This document shows, in pieces, positions 8,378-16,968 of a stretch of DNA of 64,000 bases. Origin of the DNA: UBA10649 sp963749905 (GTDB lineage Bacteria; Actinomycetota; Actinomycetes; S36-B12); NCBI GenBank assembly GCA_963749905.1, contig CAVVOF010000003.1:124001-188000 (forward strand), read 5' to 3'. Made by a program: the position numbers and the translations under genes. The first letter of the stretch is position 1. Every line of letters begins with the position of its first letter. The notes under the pieces were generated by a model, which ran no database searches, was not told the DNA's origin, and was given only the letters and a program-made list of their open reading frames with translations.

Positions 8378-8932
8378 TCATTGGCAGCCGCGCGACGCGT
8401 CCGCGGAAAGCACGACGGTGTCGCCTTCGACGCGTGCGTCTCGCAGCGTGAGGCATCTCGAGTCGACCAGCCCCGACCCGGGTGAGAGAGCGACGCCGTC
8501 CACTACCGATACGGGAAGCTCGAACCCGGCGGCAGTCACCGAGACGATCTGAGTCGTGAGGGCTCCATCGCTGACCGTGGGGCGTGCGGCGACCTCGATC
8601 GGCACATCCCCGATCGGAGTCGCGCCTATCAGGTCGACGTAGATGAAATCATCGATGCGGATGCCCTGGATTCGGGCATCCCGCCCTTCTGGCACGTTCT
8701 CGGCGATGGCCGTGGCGATCGTGTCTGCGCCTACCGTGAGGGTCACCGGTATCGACCCCGCAACAAGCCCCCAGAGCACGATCCCCGCGGGAGCTACGGC
8801 GATGCCGTCGGGGGCCATTTCTGTGACTCTCGCGGAGAGGGATGTCCGCGCCCTGCCCTCCCCGACAGCGAGTGCCCCGAGAGCCGTGATGAGTGTGGCA
8901 GCCAGAACGATCCAGGTCGCTCGTCGCATCAC
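8378..8932 (-). CDS. DUF2993 (LmeA-like) secreted lipid-binding protein
   Basis: 184 residues. Starts with a signal or anchor segment (MMRRATWIVLAATLITALGALAV), followed by a β-rich domain with the DUF2993 pattern: paired strands, DARIQGIRIDDFIYVDLIGA and the ending VEGDTVVLSADASRG. LmeA of mycobacteria is a periplasmic phospholipid-binding protein linked to lipomannan maturation. Only the fold family can be assigned here. It lies seven bases downstream of the ABC-2 permease gene and is probably co-transcribed with it. Confidence 0.75.
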   Translation of the reverse strand: MMRRATWIVLAATLITALGALAVGEGRARTSLSARVTEMAPDGIAVAPAGIVLWGLVAGSIPVTLTVGADTIATAIAENVPEGRDARIQGIRIDDFIYVDLIGATPIGDVPIEVAARPTVSDGALTTQIVSVTAAGFELPVSVVDGVALSPGSGLVDSRCLTLRDARVEGDTVVLSADASRGCQ

Positions 8933-8938
8933 GGTCGC

Positions 8939-9787
8939 CTATGCGTCGCGGCGCTTGAGGGCGATGGCGGCGCCAGCGATGGCGAGCAGCACCCACGCGG
9001 CGAATACCGCCATGCCCGCTTCAGAACTGAGCAGGGTGTCGCCGGGATTCAGGGAGGTGAACGCCTGCCCGGCGTTGGACGGCAGGTACTTCAAGACCCC
9101 GTCCCAGCTGTCGGGCAGAAGCGCGGAGGCCAGTGCCGGCACGACCAGGACCGCCCCGATGACCGTGCCGATCCCACCGGCCGTGCTGCGCAGCAGGATG
9201 CCCAGGGCCACCCCGACGACGCCCAGCCCGACCAGGTATGCGGCCGTCCCGAGCACGGCCCGGGCCACGCCCTCGTCGGACCACGCGACGGTCGCGGCGC
9301 CGCCCGCGTCGAGGATGGCCATGCCACCGAAGAACGAGACCACGACGCCGACGACGGCGACCGGGGCGACCACCACCACGAATGTCGTGAGCTTGCCCCA
9401 TAGGACGGGCAGCCGCTTGGGGACCGCGGCCAGCGTCGTGCGGATCATCCCGGTGGAGTACTCCCGGGCGCCGATGATCGCCCCGAGCACGGCGACGATC
9501 AGCACCGCGAAGGTGGCGCCGGCGAGCACGGTCGCGACCGGGTCGGTCCCGGCGAACCCCGCCGGGCCTCCCTGCCCCGCGGTCACCTCGACCTGCCCGC
9601 TTGCGGTGAGGGCGGCGATGAGGCCGAAGGCGATGAGCGCGAACAGCATCCCTCCGATCGTCAGCCAGGTGGAGCGCAGGGTGCGCAGCTTGATCCACTC
9701 GCTACGGATCACGCGGGGGGTGGTCGTGCGGGCCGCCGTGATCGCGTGCGTGCGGACGGTTGGCGGATTCAGTGTTGCGGCGCTCAT
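8939..9787 (-). CDS. ABC-2 type transporter permease
   Basis: 282 residues with about six hydrophobic segments (WLTIGGMLFALIAFGLIAAL; ATVLAGATFAVLIVAVLGAI; LTTFVVVVAPVAVVGVVVSFF; VLGTAAYLVGLGVVGVALGIL; and two more near the C-terminus). The N-terminal VIRSEWIKLRTLRSTW is typical of permeases paired with CcmA-type ATPases. ATG 9787 overlaps the last base of the ATPase stop. With the adjacent two-component genes it makes a classic sensor-regulator-exporter set, often used against envelope-active antibiotics. The substrate is unknown. Confidence 0.9.
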   Translation of the reverse strand: MSAATLNPPTVRTHAITAARTTTPRVIRSEWIKLRTLRSTWLTIGGMLFALIAFGLIAALTASGQVEVTAGQGGPAGFAGTDPVATVLAGATFAVLIVAVLGAIIGAREYSTGMIRTTLAAVPKRLPVLWGKLTTFVVVVAPVAVVGVVVSFFGGMAILDAGGAATVAWSDEGVARAVLGTAAYLVGLGVVGVALGILLRSTAGGIGTVIGAVLVVPALASALLPDSWDGVLKYLPSNAGQAFTSLNPGDTLLSSEAGMAVFAAWVLLAIAGAAIALKRRDA

Positions 9788-10716
9788 CAGGCGGCCGTCC
9801 TTTCGTTCGTCTCGGTCGAGCCCTGGTACTCCACGGCGTCGCGGGTCAGTTCCATGAAGGCCTCCTCGAGCGAGGGGGCGACGTCGACGAGCTCGTGCAG
9901 GACGAGCCCCTCGCGGGCGGCGATCTCGCCGACCTGTGCGGCCGGCATCCCGGAGACCTGAAGGTGTCCGGGAGCGTTGGAGGAGACGGTGACCCCCGGG
10001 CCGGCGAGCAGGTTGTGCAGCCGCACGGCGTCGGGAGAGGAGACACGGACCGCGTTCTGCGAGGAGGCCGCGATGAAGTCCGCCATGGACATGTCCGCCA
10101 GGACCTTGCCGCGACCGACCACGATCAGGTGCTCGGCGGTCATCTCCATCTCGCTCATGAGGTGCGAGGACACGAACACGGTCCGGCCCTCGTCGGCGAG
10201 CTCGCGCAGCAGGGTGCGGATCCACTTGATGCCGTCAGGGTCCAGGCCGTTGACCGGCTCGTCGAGCATGACGGTCTGCGGGTCGCCCAGCAGGGCGGTG
10301 GCGATGCCCAGGCGCTGGCCCATGCCCAGCGAGAACCCGCCGGCACCCTTGCTCCCCACATCGGCCAGGCCGACGAGTTCGAGCAGGTGGTCGACGCGCG
10401 CCGCGCCGACGCCGATCGTGCCACCGAGGGCAAGCAGGTGGTTGCGGGCCGTGCGGCCCTTGTCGATCGCCCGGGCCTCGAGCAGGGCGCCGATCTCAGC
10501 CAGCGGCGAGGCGGACTCCCCGTATGGGTGGCCGTTGACGGTGGCCGTACCGGAGGTGGGCCGGTCCAGGCCCAGGATCATCCGCATCGTCGTGGACTTC
10601 CCGGCACCGTTGGGGCCGAGGAACCCGGTGACGATGCCCGGCTGGACGGTGAAGCTCATGTCGTCGACGGCGAGGACATCGCCGTAGCGCTTGGTCAGGT
10701 TGCGAACCTCGATCAC
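9787..10716 (-). CDS. ABC transporter ATP-binding protein (CcmA/drug-export type)
   Basis: 309 residues. Walker A GPNGAGKSTTM, Q-loop region (LGLDRPTSGTATVNG), signature FSLGMGQRLGIA, Walker B VMLDEPVNGLDPDG and the H-loop SSH are all present. The C-terminal 90 residues match the extension of export-type ATPases. It pairs with the overlapping permease gene and lies 132 bases after the response regulator on the same strand. Confidence 0.95.
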   Translation of the reverse strand: MIEVRNLTKRYGDVLAVDDMSFTVQPGIVTGFLGPNGAGKSTTMRMILGLDRPTSGTATVNGHPYGESASPLAEIGALLEARAIDKGRTARNHLLALGGTIGVGAARVDHLLELVGLADVGSKGAGGFSLGMGQRLGIATALLGDPQTVMLDEPVNGLDPDGIKWIRTLLRELADEGRTVFVSSHLMSEMEMTAEHLIVVGRGKVLADMSMADFIAASSQNAVRVSSPDAVRLHNLLAGPGVTVSSNAPGHLQVSGMPAAQVGEIAAREGLVLHELVDVAPSLEEAFMELTRDAVEYQGSTETNERTAA

Positions 10717-10848
10717 GATCTCTCCTTGGTCCTTGCCCGCCGGCGGCTCCGGTGGGCGTGGATCAAGGGTCGCGACCGGGGTGCGCAGTCCGCGTCTGCC
10801 AGACGCAGGCTCCTGCAGGTACTGCGGCTGCGGTAGCGCGCAGCAGGG

Positions 10849-11520
10849 TCAGGCGTCGCCGGCCCGGACCAGGCCGCTCTGGTAGGCGATGACCACCAGC
10901 TGCGCGCGGTCGCGCGCACCCAGCTTCGTCATGGCCCGGTTCACGTGGGTCTTGGCGGTCAGCGGCGAGAGGTAGAGCTCCTCGGCGATCTGGTCGTTGC
11001 TCAGGCCGCGCCCCACCATCGCCACGATCTCGCGCTCCCGATCGGTCAGGACCGCCAGCTCCGCCGGGCTGGTCGTCAGCTGGACCTCCGACGGCTGGGC
11101 GAGGAACCTGTCGATCAGCGCACGAGTGGCCCGCGGGGACAGCAGCGAGTCGCCGGCCGCCACGACCCGCACCGCGTCGAGCAGCTCGGTGGGCTCCACA
11201 CCCTTGCCGAGGAAGCCCCCCGCACCGGCGCGCAGGGCGGCGACCACGTACTCGTCGGCCTCGAACGTGGTCAGGATCAGCACGTGCACGCCGGCCAGGT
11301 CCGGGTTCGCGCTGATCTGCTGGGTCGCCTGCAGGCCATCGAGCTGCGGCATCCGGATGTCCATCAGCACAACATCGGGCGTCAGGGCGATGCACTGGCG
11401 CAGGGCGTCTGCCCCGTCGATCGCCTCGCCCACCACCTCGAGGTCGGGGGCGGAGTTGATCAGGGCGGCGAAGCCGGCGCGGATGAGTGCCTGGTCGTCG
11501 GCGATGAGCACGCGGATCAT
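10849..11520 (-). CDS. NarL/LuxR-family response regulator
   Basis: 223 residues. The receiver domain has the acidic pair at D8/D9, phospho-acceptor D54 (VVLMDIRMP), the conserved Thr in LILTTF and the Lys in GFLGKG. The C-terminal GerE helix-turn-helix has LTDREREIVAMVGRGLSNDQ. ATG 11520 overlaps the kinase stop (ATGA). It probably controls the exporter genes downstream. Confidence 0.95.
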   Translation of the reverse strand: MIRVLIADDQALIRAGFAALINSAPDLEVVGEAIDGADALRQCIALTPDVVLMDIRMPQLDGLQATQQISANPDLAGVHVLILTTFEADEYVVAALRAGAGGFLGKGVEPTELLDAVRVVAAGDSLLSPRATRALIDRFLAQPSEVQLTTSPAELAVLTDREREIVAMVGRGLSNDQIAEELYLSPLTAKTHVNRAMTKLGARDRAQLVVIAYQSGLVRAGDA

Positions 11521-12732
11521 CGGCGCTCCAGGGGCAGGTCGGCTCGGATGCGGAACTGCTCGCCGTCGGTGATGGTCAGCGTCCCGCCCGTGGCGGCCAC
11601 GCGCTCGCGCATCCCGATCAGGCCGTGCCCCGAGGCGCTGCTGGGGCCGTGGCCGGTATCGGCGGTGCCGACACCGGCGGCCACGGGGTTGCTCACCTCG
11701 ACGCGCAGCGTCCCGCCCTCCTCCCAGGAGCACGACGCGGGCCGTCCCGGTCCCGTACCTGCTCGCGTTGGTCAGCGCCTCCTGGATCACGCGGTAGGCC
11801 GTCAGTCCGGTCGTGGTCGGCAGGTCGCGCTCGCCCACCCGGTCGTCGAACTCGACGTCGAGCCCGGCCGAGCGCATCCGGGCCACCAGTCCCGGGATCT
11901 CAGTGACTCCCGGAGTCGGTGGCTCGACGAGCTGGGCACTCCCATCCGTGCGAAGCAGCCCGACCATCACGCGCATCTCGTCGATCACCTGCTGGCTCGC
12001 TGTGCGTACGTGCACCAGCCCCTCCCGGGCGGCTGAGGGGTCGGATTCGACCAGGTGCGCGGCGACTCCAGCCTGGACGTTGATCACCGACACGTGATGG
12101 GCGACCGCGTCGTGGAGCTCGCGTGCGATCCGTAGCCGCTCCTCGGCGACGCGGCGGCGGGCCTCCTCCTCACGCGAGGCCTCGGCTGCCTCTGCCCGCG
12201 CGAGTGCCGAGGCGACGGACTCCCGCTGGTTGCGCACCGAGTCCCCGACCGCGGCGGCCAGGGCGCTGAAGGCCGCCAGGGCGTAGGTGAGGTCGCTTCC
12301 GATCGATCCCTCAATGACGAACAACGTGGGGATGATGATTGCGCCAGCCGTGGCTGCCGCCACGATCACCGCCGTCCGACGGTCGGTGCGCACGGCGACC
12401 GTGTAGACCGACACCAACACCGCGGCAATGCATCGGGACGGCAGCTGCGTGAGCAGGGTGTCGGCGACGGTCAGGGCTAGGACGGTCAGCCAGACGCCCA
12501 CCGGCCACTGCCGACGCCACACCAGCAGCACGCACGCCAGGACCACCAACGCGATCGACTCCCACCCCCGCGCCGCCAGCTCGGCGGCGTCGAGAGCGGC
12601 GGTCCGCTCGACTGCCCTGCCTGCCCGTGGCAGGTAGAGGCAGGCGAGGAACACCACCGCCGCGATCGCCAGGTCGACTGGGGCCACGCGCGAACCAAGC
12701 CGCGCGGCCATCCGATCAGCCCAGCCCTGCAT
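11517..12732 (-). CDS. NarL-type sensor histidine kinase (one frameshift)
   Basis: Sensor with about five membrane segments in the first 150 residues and a HisKA_3 phospho-acceptor region (RIARELHDAVAHHVSVINVQ). The HATPase part begins GLTAYRVIQEALTNASRYG. The frame is lost near 11728, where one base is missing. The other frame supplies the N/G-box ending (TLRVEVSNPVAAGVG... HGLIGMRERVAATGGTL... ADLPLERR) and the stop at 11517-11519. Without this correction the kinase and regulator read as one long artificial fusion. ATG 12732 is favoured by TATCGT seven bases upstream. Confidence 0.88.
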
Positions 12733-12739
12733 GCGGATC

Positions 12740-12745
12740 ACGATA
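12740..12745 (-). promoter_or_regulatory. -10 box of the kinase-regulator operon, leaderless type
   Basis: TATCGT ends seven bases before ATG 12732, which decides that start over the GTG three codons earlier. Confidence 0.45.
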
Positions 12746-12923
12746 GGGGCACTTGCCACTCCAGCGCGCCCACCGCCCGTGGTATGCCCGCGTACCACAC
12801 CTGCAGTACGAGCGGCCGCCATGACTGAACCGCCACCGGGTTCAGTGGCGGCTGAGTTGGGATTGCTGCGGAATCGGTTGACATCGTCTACGAGGGATTT
12901 GGCCCTCGGGGAGGGTGTCCGTC

Positions 12924-13046
12924 ATGCCGAAGAAGCATCCGCCGGAGTTCAAGAGGGATGGGGTCGCGGTCGCCCGTCGCGGTGACCTGAGCGTCGGCGA
13001 GATCGCCGTCCACGTCGGTGACCCCGTCCGAATCCGCATGCCCTGA
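12924..13046 (+). pseudogene. Truncated IS3-family transposase OrfA remnant
   Basis: A 40-codon frame opens MPKKHPPEFKRDGVAVARRG and continues DLSVGEIAVHVGDP, which is the N-terminal helix-turn-helix of IS3-type OrfA proteins. It loses similarity at the recognition helix and stops at 13046. No OrfB or inverted repeat pair was seen. A small hairpin (CCGCCAC/GTGGCGG) lies just upstream at about 12830-12852. The stretch between the kinase start and the serine hydrolase holds nothing else recognisable. Confidence 0.6.
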
Positions 13047-13051
13047 GGCAG

Positions 13052-14192
13052 TCACGAGGTCGCGGCTACGGCCCGGAGGACCTGCGGCAGGAAGCGGAAC
13101 GGCAGTGGCGGCTGAGCCACGTCGAACGTGCCGGCCAGGACGACGCCGAGGTCGGGGCAGTGGAACAGCCAGGTGGCCGTCGATCCGGTATGACCGACCA
13201 TGGGCGGGATCGCGTACAGGGGCGACATCCACCGAGCAGGCGCGTAGCGCATCACGCCGAGCCCGTACTCGACGGGGAAGAAGATCTTGCTCGGGTGGGC
13301 CTGCATCCGGTCCCATGTCGACGGGTCCTCGAACACGTCTCCATTGACGATCGCCGTCATGAACCTGACCTGGTCTCCGAGCGTCGAGATGATGCCCCCG
13401 TCGGGCACCTGATGACGCAGGGCGCCTGCGGGGCGCAGCACCGTGTCCTTGGCCCACACGTCCACTCCCGGTTCCGGGGAGACTCCGGACCGGGGCGCAT
13501 ACGGATACGAGGCGGTGTCGTCCAGAGCAAGCGGTCGCAGCAGCAACGTGTCGAACAGCGCGGGGAGCGGCTGACCGGTCACCGCCTCCAGCACAGCGCC
13601 GAGGAGCTGGTAGTTGGTGTCGGCGTACCGGGCGCGTCGCTTGGGCGCATCGACGTCCTGCGGCGGAAAGTGCGGGGTGAGCTCGTCCCGAACCAGACGC
13701 ACGACCTCGTCGAAGGGCACCGGGGCGTCCTCACCTGCGAGCAGGCGCGCCTGGGCGCTCCGACCTCCCGCCGGAGCCTCGTCGTAGTAGTCCGGCAGGC
13801 CCGACGTGTGGGACAGCAGATGCTCGACTGTCACTGAGGCCGTGCGGTCCACCCCGTCGAGAACATGCAGCCGATCAGTGACACTGCCGGGCAGGAGATC
13901 CACGATCCTGTCCGTCAGCGCCAGCTGCCCGCGCTCGCACTGCAGCATCGTCACGGTCGACGTGAACAACTTGGTGACACTGGCGATCGGATAGCGAGTC
14001 GTGGTCGTCATCGGTGCCCCAGCCAGGTCCGCCGTGCCGTGCGCGCCCTGCCACTGCCACGCCCCGTCGACGCGTGCAACAGCCAGCGCGCCGTGCCGGA
14101 CGTGGCGTCGTCGGTCCACGGACCGAGTCAGCAACGACGTGAGGCGACCTGAGAGCTCCTCGCTCGCCGGTCCGAATGGCTCGGTCCGGCAT
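13052..14192 (-). CDS. Serine hydrolase, class C β-lactamase / penicillin-binding-like family
   Basis: About 380 residues, with the two motifs of the family: S-x-x-K in PIASVTKLFTSTV and Y-x-N in RYADTNYQLLGAVLE. A late HTGSTATWLFHCPDLGVVLA segment matches the third (H/K)-x-G element. No signal peptide is visible, so it may be a cytoplasmic esterase or peptidase instead of a β-lactamase. The start is uncertain. A GGGAGG ribosome site precedes ATG 14192, but that ATG joins the main frame (TEPFGPASEELSGRL) only if one C is removed near 14188. The in-frame alternative is TTG 14239. Confidence 0.82.
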
Positions 14193-14575
14193 GGGAACCT
14201 CCCGCACAGTGATGGTGAACGTTCCCAGCGTGGCGTCAACGTATCGAAAGACTATGGCGCCAGGCATCGGCGTTGAACCCCGCCGCGCCACGCACCCTGA
14301 CGACGGCCGTTGAGGTGCAGCGGCCGACCGGCATTGCCAGCTATCCCCCAATCGCTCCCCGCCTTCTTGCGCACTCACCGTTTTCGCGAATCCGGGCGGG
14401 TGTGCGACCATGAACGCGCACGGAAGCAGATGCAATCGCGGCTGCTTCCCGCTTCGCTCCGGTTCGGATGCGATTCGCATGCAGAAGACGTCAGCAAGGC
14501 GGCGCGACACCCGCGGGCAAGTCCCGCGCACCGGCCCGCCTGACGGGCGCGCCGACCACTCTTTGAAGGAACTCC
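14193..14575. other. Divergent intergenic region between serine hydrolase and helicase
   Basis: About 380 bases with no convincing gene. It is likely the long 5' leader of the DEAD-box helicase gene, as is common for cold-induced helicases. A perfect small palindrome (ATGCGA-T-TCGCAT) lies at 14468-14480. No known riboswitch pattern was recognised. Confidence 0.4.
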
Positions 14576-16015
14576 TTGACCAGCACTGCTTCATCCGTCC
14601 CTGCCCGCTCGCCCCGGAACCGCCGTCGCGCCACGCGCCACGCAGCTCCCGCAACTCCCGCAGCTCGGGCCACCCAAATCGAGCAGCTCACGCCCGCCGT
14701 GTCAGCTGCACCCAGGACGACCGACCCCACGGCCGGCTTCGCCGACGTCGGCGTGCCTTCGTCACTGGTCGCATCCCTGACCGCAGCAGGCATCGCCTCC
14801 CCCTTCCCCATCCAGACGGCGACCCTTCCCGACAGCCTCGCCGGACGTGACGTCCTCGGTCGTGGCCGCACCGGCTCGGGCAAGACCCTGGCCTTCAGCA
14901 TTCCCCTCGTTGCCCGGCTCGCCGCGTCCGAATCCCGCGGGCGGCCCGGATCACCCCGCGGCCTCGTCCTCGTGCCCACTCGCGAACTCGCGAACCAGGT
15001 GCTGGCGGTCGTGACGCCTCTGGCGACGAGCGTCGGCCTGCAGGCGACGGCCATCTTCGGCGGCGTCAACCAGAATCCGCAGGTCCGTGCCCTCGCCGGC
15101 GGCGTCGACATCGTCATCGCCACTCCGGGCCGACTCGAGGACTTGATCAGCCAGGGCCGCTGTCATCTCGACCGGGTTGAGATCACCGTGCTCGACGAGG
15201 CCGACCACATGGCCGACCTCGGATTCCTGCCCGCCGTCCGGCGACTGATGGATCGCACGCCGAAGCAGGGCCAGCGGTTGCTGTTCTCTGCGACCCTCGA
15301 TCGCGGAGTCGATGTCCTCGTCAAGCGCTACCTCCATCAGCCGGTGACGCACTCCGTGGATCCCGTGCAGGCGCCTGTGCCCGCGATGGCACACCACGTC
15401 GTGACCGTGAACAATGCCGACAAGGCCGCGGTCGTCCACGACCTCGCGGGTGGGCTCGGGCGCTCACTGCTCTTCACCCGCACGAAGCACCAGGCCAAGA
15501 AGCTGGCCAAGGCCCTGACGACGGCTGGCATCCCCGCGGTCGACCTGCACGGAAATCTCAGCCAGAACGCCCGCGAGCGCAACCTCGCGGCGTTCAGCGA
15601 CGGCTCAGTGCGTGTGCTGGTCGCCACCGACATCGCCGCGCGCGGCATCCACGTCGACGACGTCTCCCTCGTGGTGCATGTGGATCCGCCGGCCGAGCAC
15701 AAGGCCTACCTGCACCGCTCGGGTCGCACGGCACGCGCCGGCGCGGAGGGCGTGGTGGTCACCGTTGCCACGCTCGAGCAGTCGGCGGAGGTCCGTGCCC
15801 TCGCCCGCCAGGCAGGCATCAGCCCGACTGTCGTGACGGTTACCCCCGGAGCCCACGAGATCGCCAAACTGCGCGGCGACCGCGCACCCCACGTAGCGCC
15901 GGTTGCTCCGCCGGTGGAGCCCGCACGCAAGGCCAAGTCGCCTGCAGGTGTCGGACGACCGGCCCCGGGGCAGCGCCGTCGCCCCCGCGGCCGCTCGCGG
16001 GCCGCACGGGGTTAG
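14576..16015 (+). CDS. DEAD-box ATP-dependent RNA helicase
   Basis: 479 residues; unwinds structured RNA, typically in ribosome assembly and RNA decay in the cold. Motifs in order: Q motif (GFADVGVPSSLVASLTAAGI...PFPIQTATLP), I (GRTGSGKT), Ia (VLVPTRELA), Ib (TPGRLEDL), II (DEAD in ITVLDEADHMADLG), III (SAT), IV (LLFTRTK), V (VLVATDIAARGIHVDDV) and VI (HRSGRTARAG). The N-terminus is Arg/Ala/Pro-rich and the C-terminus ends in a basic RRRPRGRSRAARG tail, a likely RNA anchor. TTG 14576 is preceded by GAAGGA. The C-terminal segment makes it RhlE-like. Confidence 0.95.
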   Translation: MTSTASSVPARSPRNRRRATRHAAPATPAARATQIEQLTPAVSAAPRTTDPTAGFADVGVPSSLVASLTAAGIASPFPIQTATLPDSLAGRDVLGRGRTGSGKTLAFSIPLVARLAASESRGRPGSPRGLVLVPTRELANQVLAVVTPLATSVGLQATAIFGGVNQNPQVRALAGGVDIVIATPGRLEDLISQGRCHLDRVEITVLDEADHMADLGFLPAVRRLMDRTPKQGQRLLFSATLDRGVDVLVKRYLHQPVTHSVDPVQAPVPAMAHHVVTVNNADKAAVVHDLAGGLGRSLLFTRTKHQAKKLAKALTTAGIPAVDLHGNLSQNARERNLAAFSDGSVRVLVATDIAARGIHVDDVSLVVHVDPPAEHKAYLHRSGRTARAGAEGVVVTVATLEQSAEVRALARQAGISPTVVTVTPGAHEIAKLRGDRAPHVAPVAPPVEPARKAKSPAGVGRPAPGQRRRPRGRSRAARG

Positions 16016-16061
16016 TCCAGCCCGCGACCGGATCGGTCGCTAGCCGTGCGAACCTTTCTCC

Positions 16062-16685
16062 GTGACCCCTCCAGCCGTCCCCTGGACCCTGGTCCTGCTG
16101 ACCGGTGGTACCGGTCGGCGCCTCGGCGGCGCTGACAAGGCGCTGCTCGACCTGAGCGGCACCTCGACCATCGACCACGTGCTCGGACGGATCCCGTCGG
16201 AGGTTCCCGTCGTGGTCGCAGGCCCGCCGATCCCCACGAGTCGACCGGTGCAGTTCCGCCAGGAGGACCCTCCGCTAGGCGGCCCGGTCGCCGGGATCGC
16301 CGCGGCCTTGGCAGCCGTCGACACCCCCGTCACCTGCGTGCTGGCAGTCGACATGCCCTGGGCAGCGGCGCTGCTCCCTCAGCTGATGGACGAGCTGCTC
16401 GCCGGGACGGCCGATGTCGTGATTCCCGTGGATCCGGACGGGCGCGCCCAGCACCTGTGCGCCGCGTGGCGAACTGCCCGACTGCGCGCAGCCATGAGTG
16501 CATTGCCTGCGGTGCGCGACGCCCCGATCCGAGCCCTGCTGGCCGATGTGAACGTCCTCGAATGGGCGGTGCCCGTCAATGTCGCCGATGACCTCGCCGA
16601 CATCGACGACGCGGACTCGCTGGCCGAGGCCCGTCGACGCGTCGAACGCCATACTCTGGACGCCGAAGGCACTGATCCCCAGTAG
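16062..16685 (+). CDS. mobA: Molybdenum cofactor guanylyltransferase (MobA)
   Basis: 207 residues with the NTP-transferase opening LVLLTGGTGRRLGGADKALL, in which the G-G-x-G-x-R-x-G...K pattern binds GTP. CVLAVDMPWAAALLPQL gives the metal-binding Asp. The enzyme joins GMP to molybdopterin to form the bis-MGD precursor. Length fits MobA. GTG at 16062 begins VTPPAVPWTLVLL. The next gene, 13 bases downstream, encodes the small DUF6457 protein that often accompanies or is fused to actinobacterial MobA. Confidence 0.88.
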   Translation: MTPPAVPWTLVLLTGGTGRRLGGADKALLDLSGTSTIDHVLGRIPSEVPVVVAGPPIPTSRPVQFRQEDPPLGGPVAGIAAALAAVDTPVTCVLAVDMPWAAALLPQLMDELLAGTADVVIPVDPDGRAQHLCAAWRTARLRAAMSALPAVRDAPIRALLADVNVLEWAVPVNVADDLADIDDADSLAEARRRVERHTLDAEGTDPQ

Positions 16686-16698
16686 GAAGGACCACCCC

Positions 16699-16929
16699 GT
16701 GGAGGCCTGGATAGACGCCGTACGAGCGGAGCTCGGGATCGACACTGCAGTGGACACCACCGCCATCCTCGACGTGGCGCGGGATGCGGCCCACAACGTG
16801 GCCCGGCCAGCAGCACCCATCACCACCTTCCTCCTCGGGGCAGCCGTTGCGCGCGGCGCCGATCCTGCCGACGCAGCACGACGCATCGCCGCGCTGGCGC
16901 AGGGCTGGGTCCAGGACTCCGACGGCTAA
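16699..16929 (+). CDS. DUF6457-domain small protein, MobA partner
   Basis: 76 residues from GTG 16699 with AGGAAGG just upstream. It is all-helical in character: VEAWIDAVRAELGI, TTAILDVARDAAHNVARPAA, PITTFLLGAAVARG and ADAARRIAALAQGW. The ARPAAPITTFLLG core is the family hallmark. Position directly after mobA suggests a role in molybdenum cofactor maturation, but its biochemical function is not established. Confidence 0.75.
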   Translation: MEAWIDAVRAELGIDTAVDTTAILDVARDAAHNVARPAAPITTFLLGAAVARGADPADAARRIAALAQGWVQDSDG

Positions 16930-16955
16930 GCCCGTCACCGCCGGCATCACGGCAC

Positions 16956-16961
16956 TACCAT
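16956..16961 (+). promoter_or_regulatory. -10 box of the hybrid sensor kinase, leaderless type
   Basis: TACCAT ends seven bases before ATG 16969. Confidence 0.45.
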
Positions 16962-16968
16962 CCAAGGC

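Noticed and set aside
10849..12732. Single 657-codon frame suggesting a fused histidine kinase and response regulator
   Set aside because: The junction is nonsense protein created by one missing base near 11728. Restoring it gives two normal proteins with an ATGA overlap.
12924..13046. Active insertion sequence
   Set aside because: Only 40 codons of OrfA remain, with no OrfB and no terminal inverted repeats.
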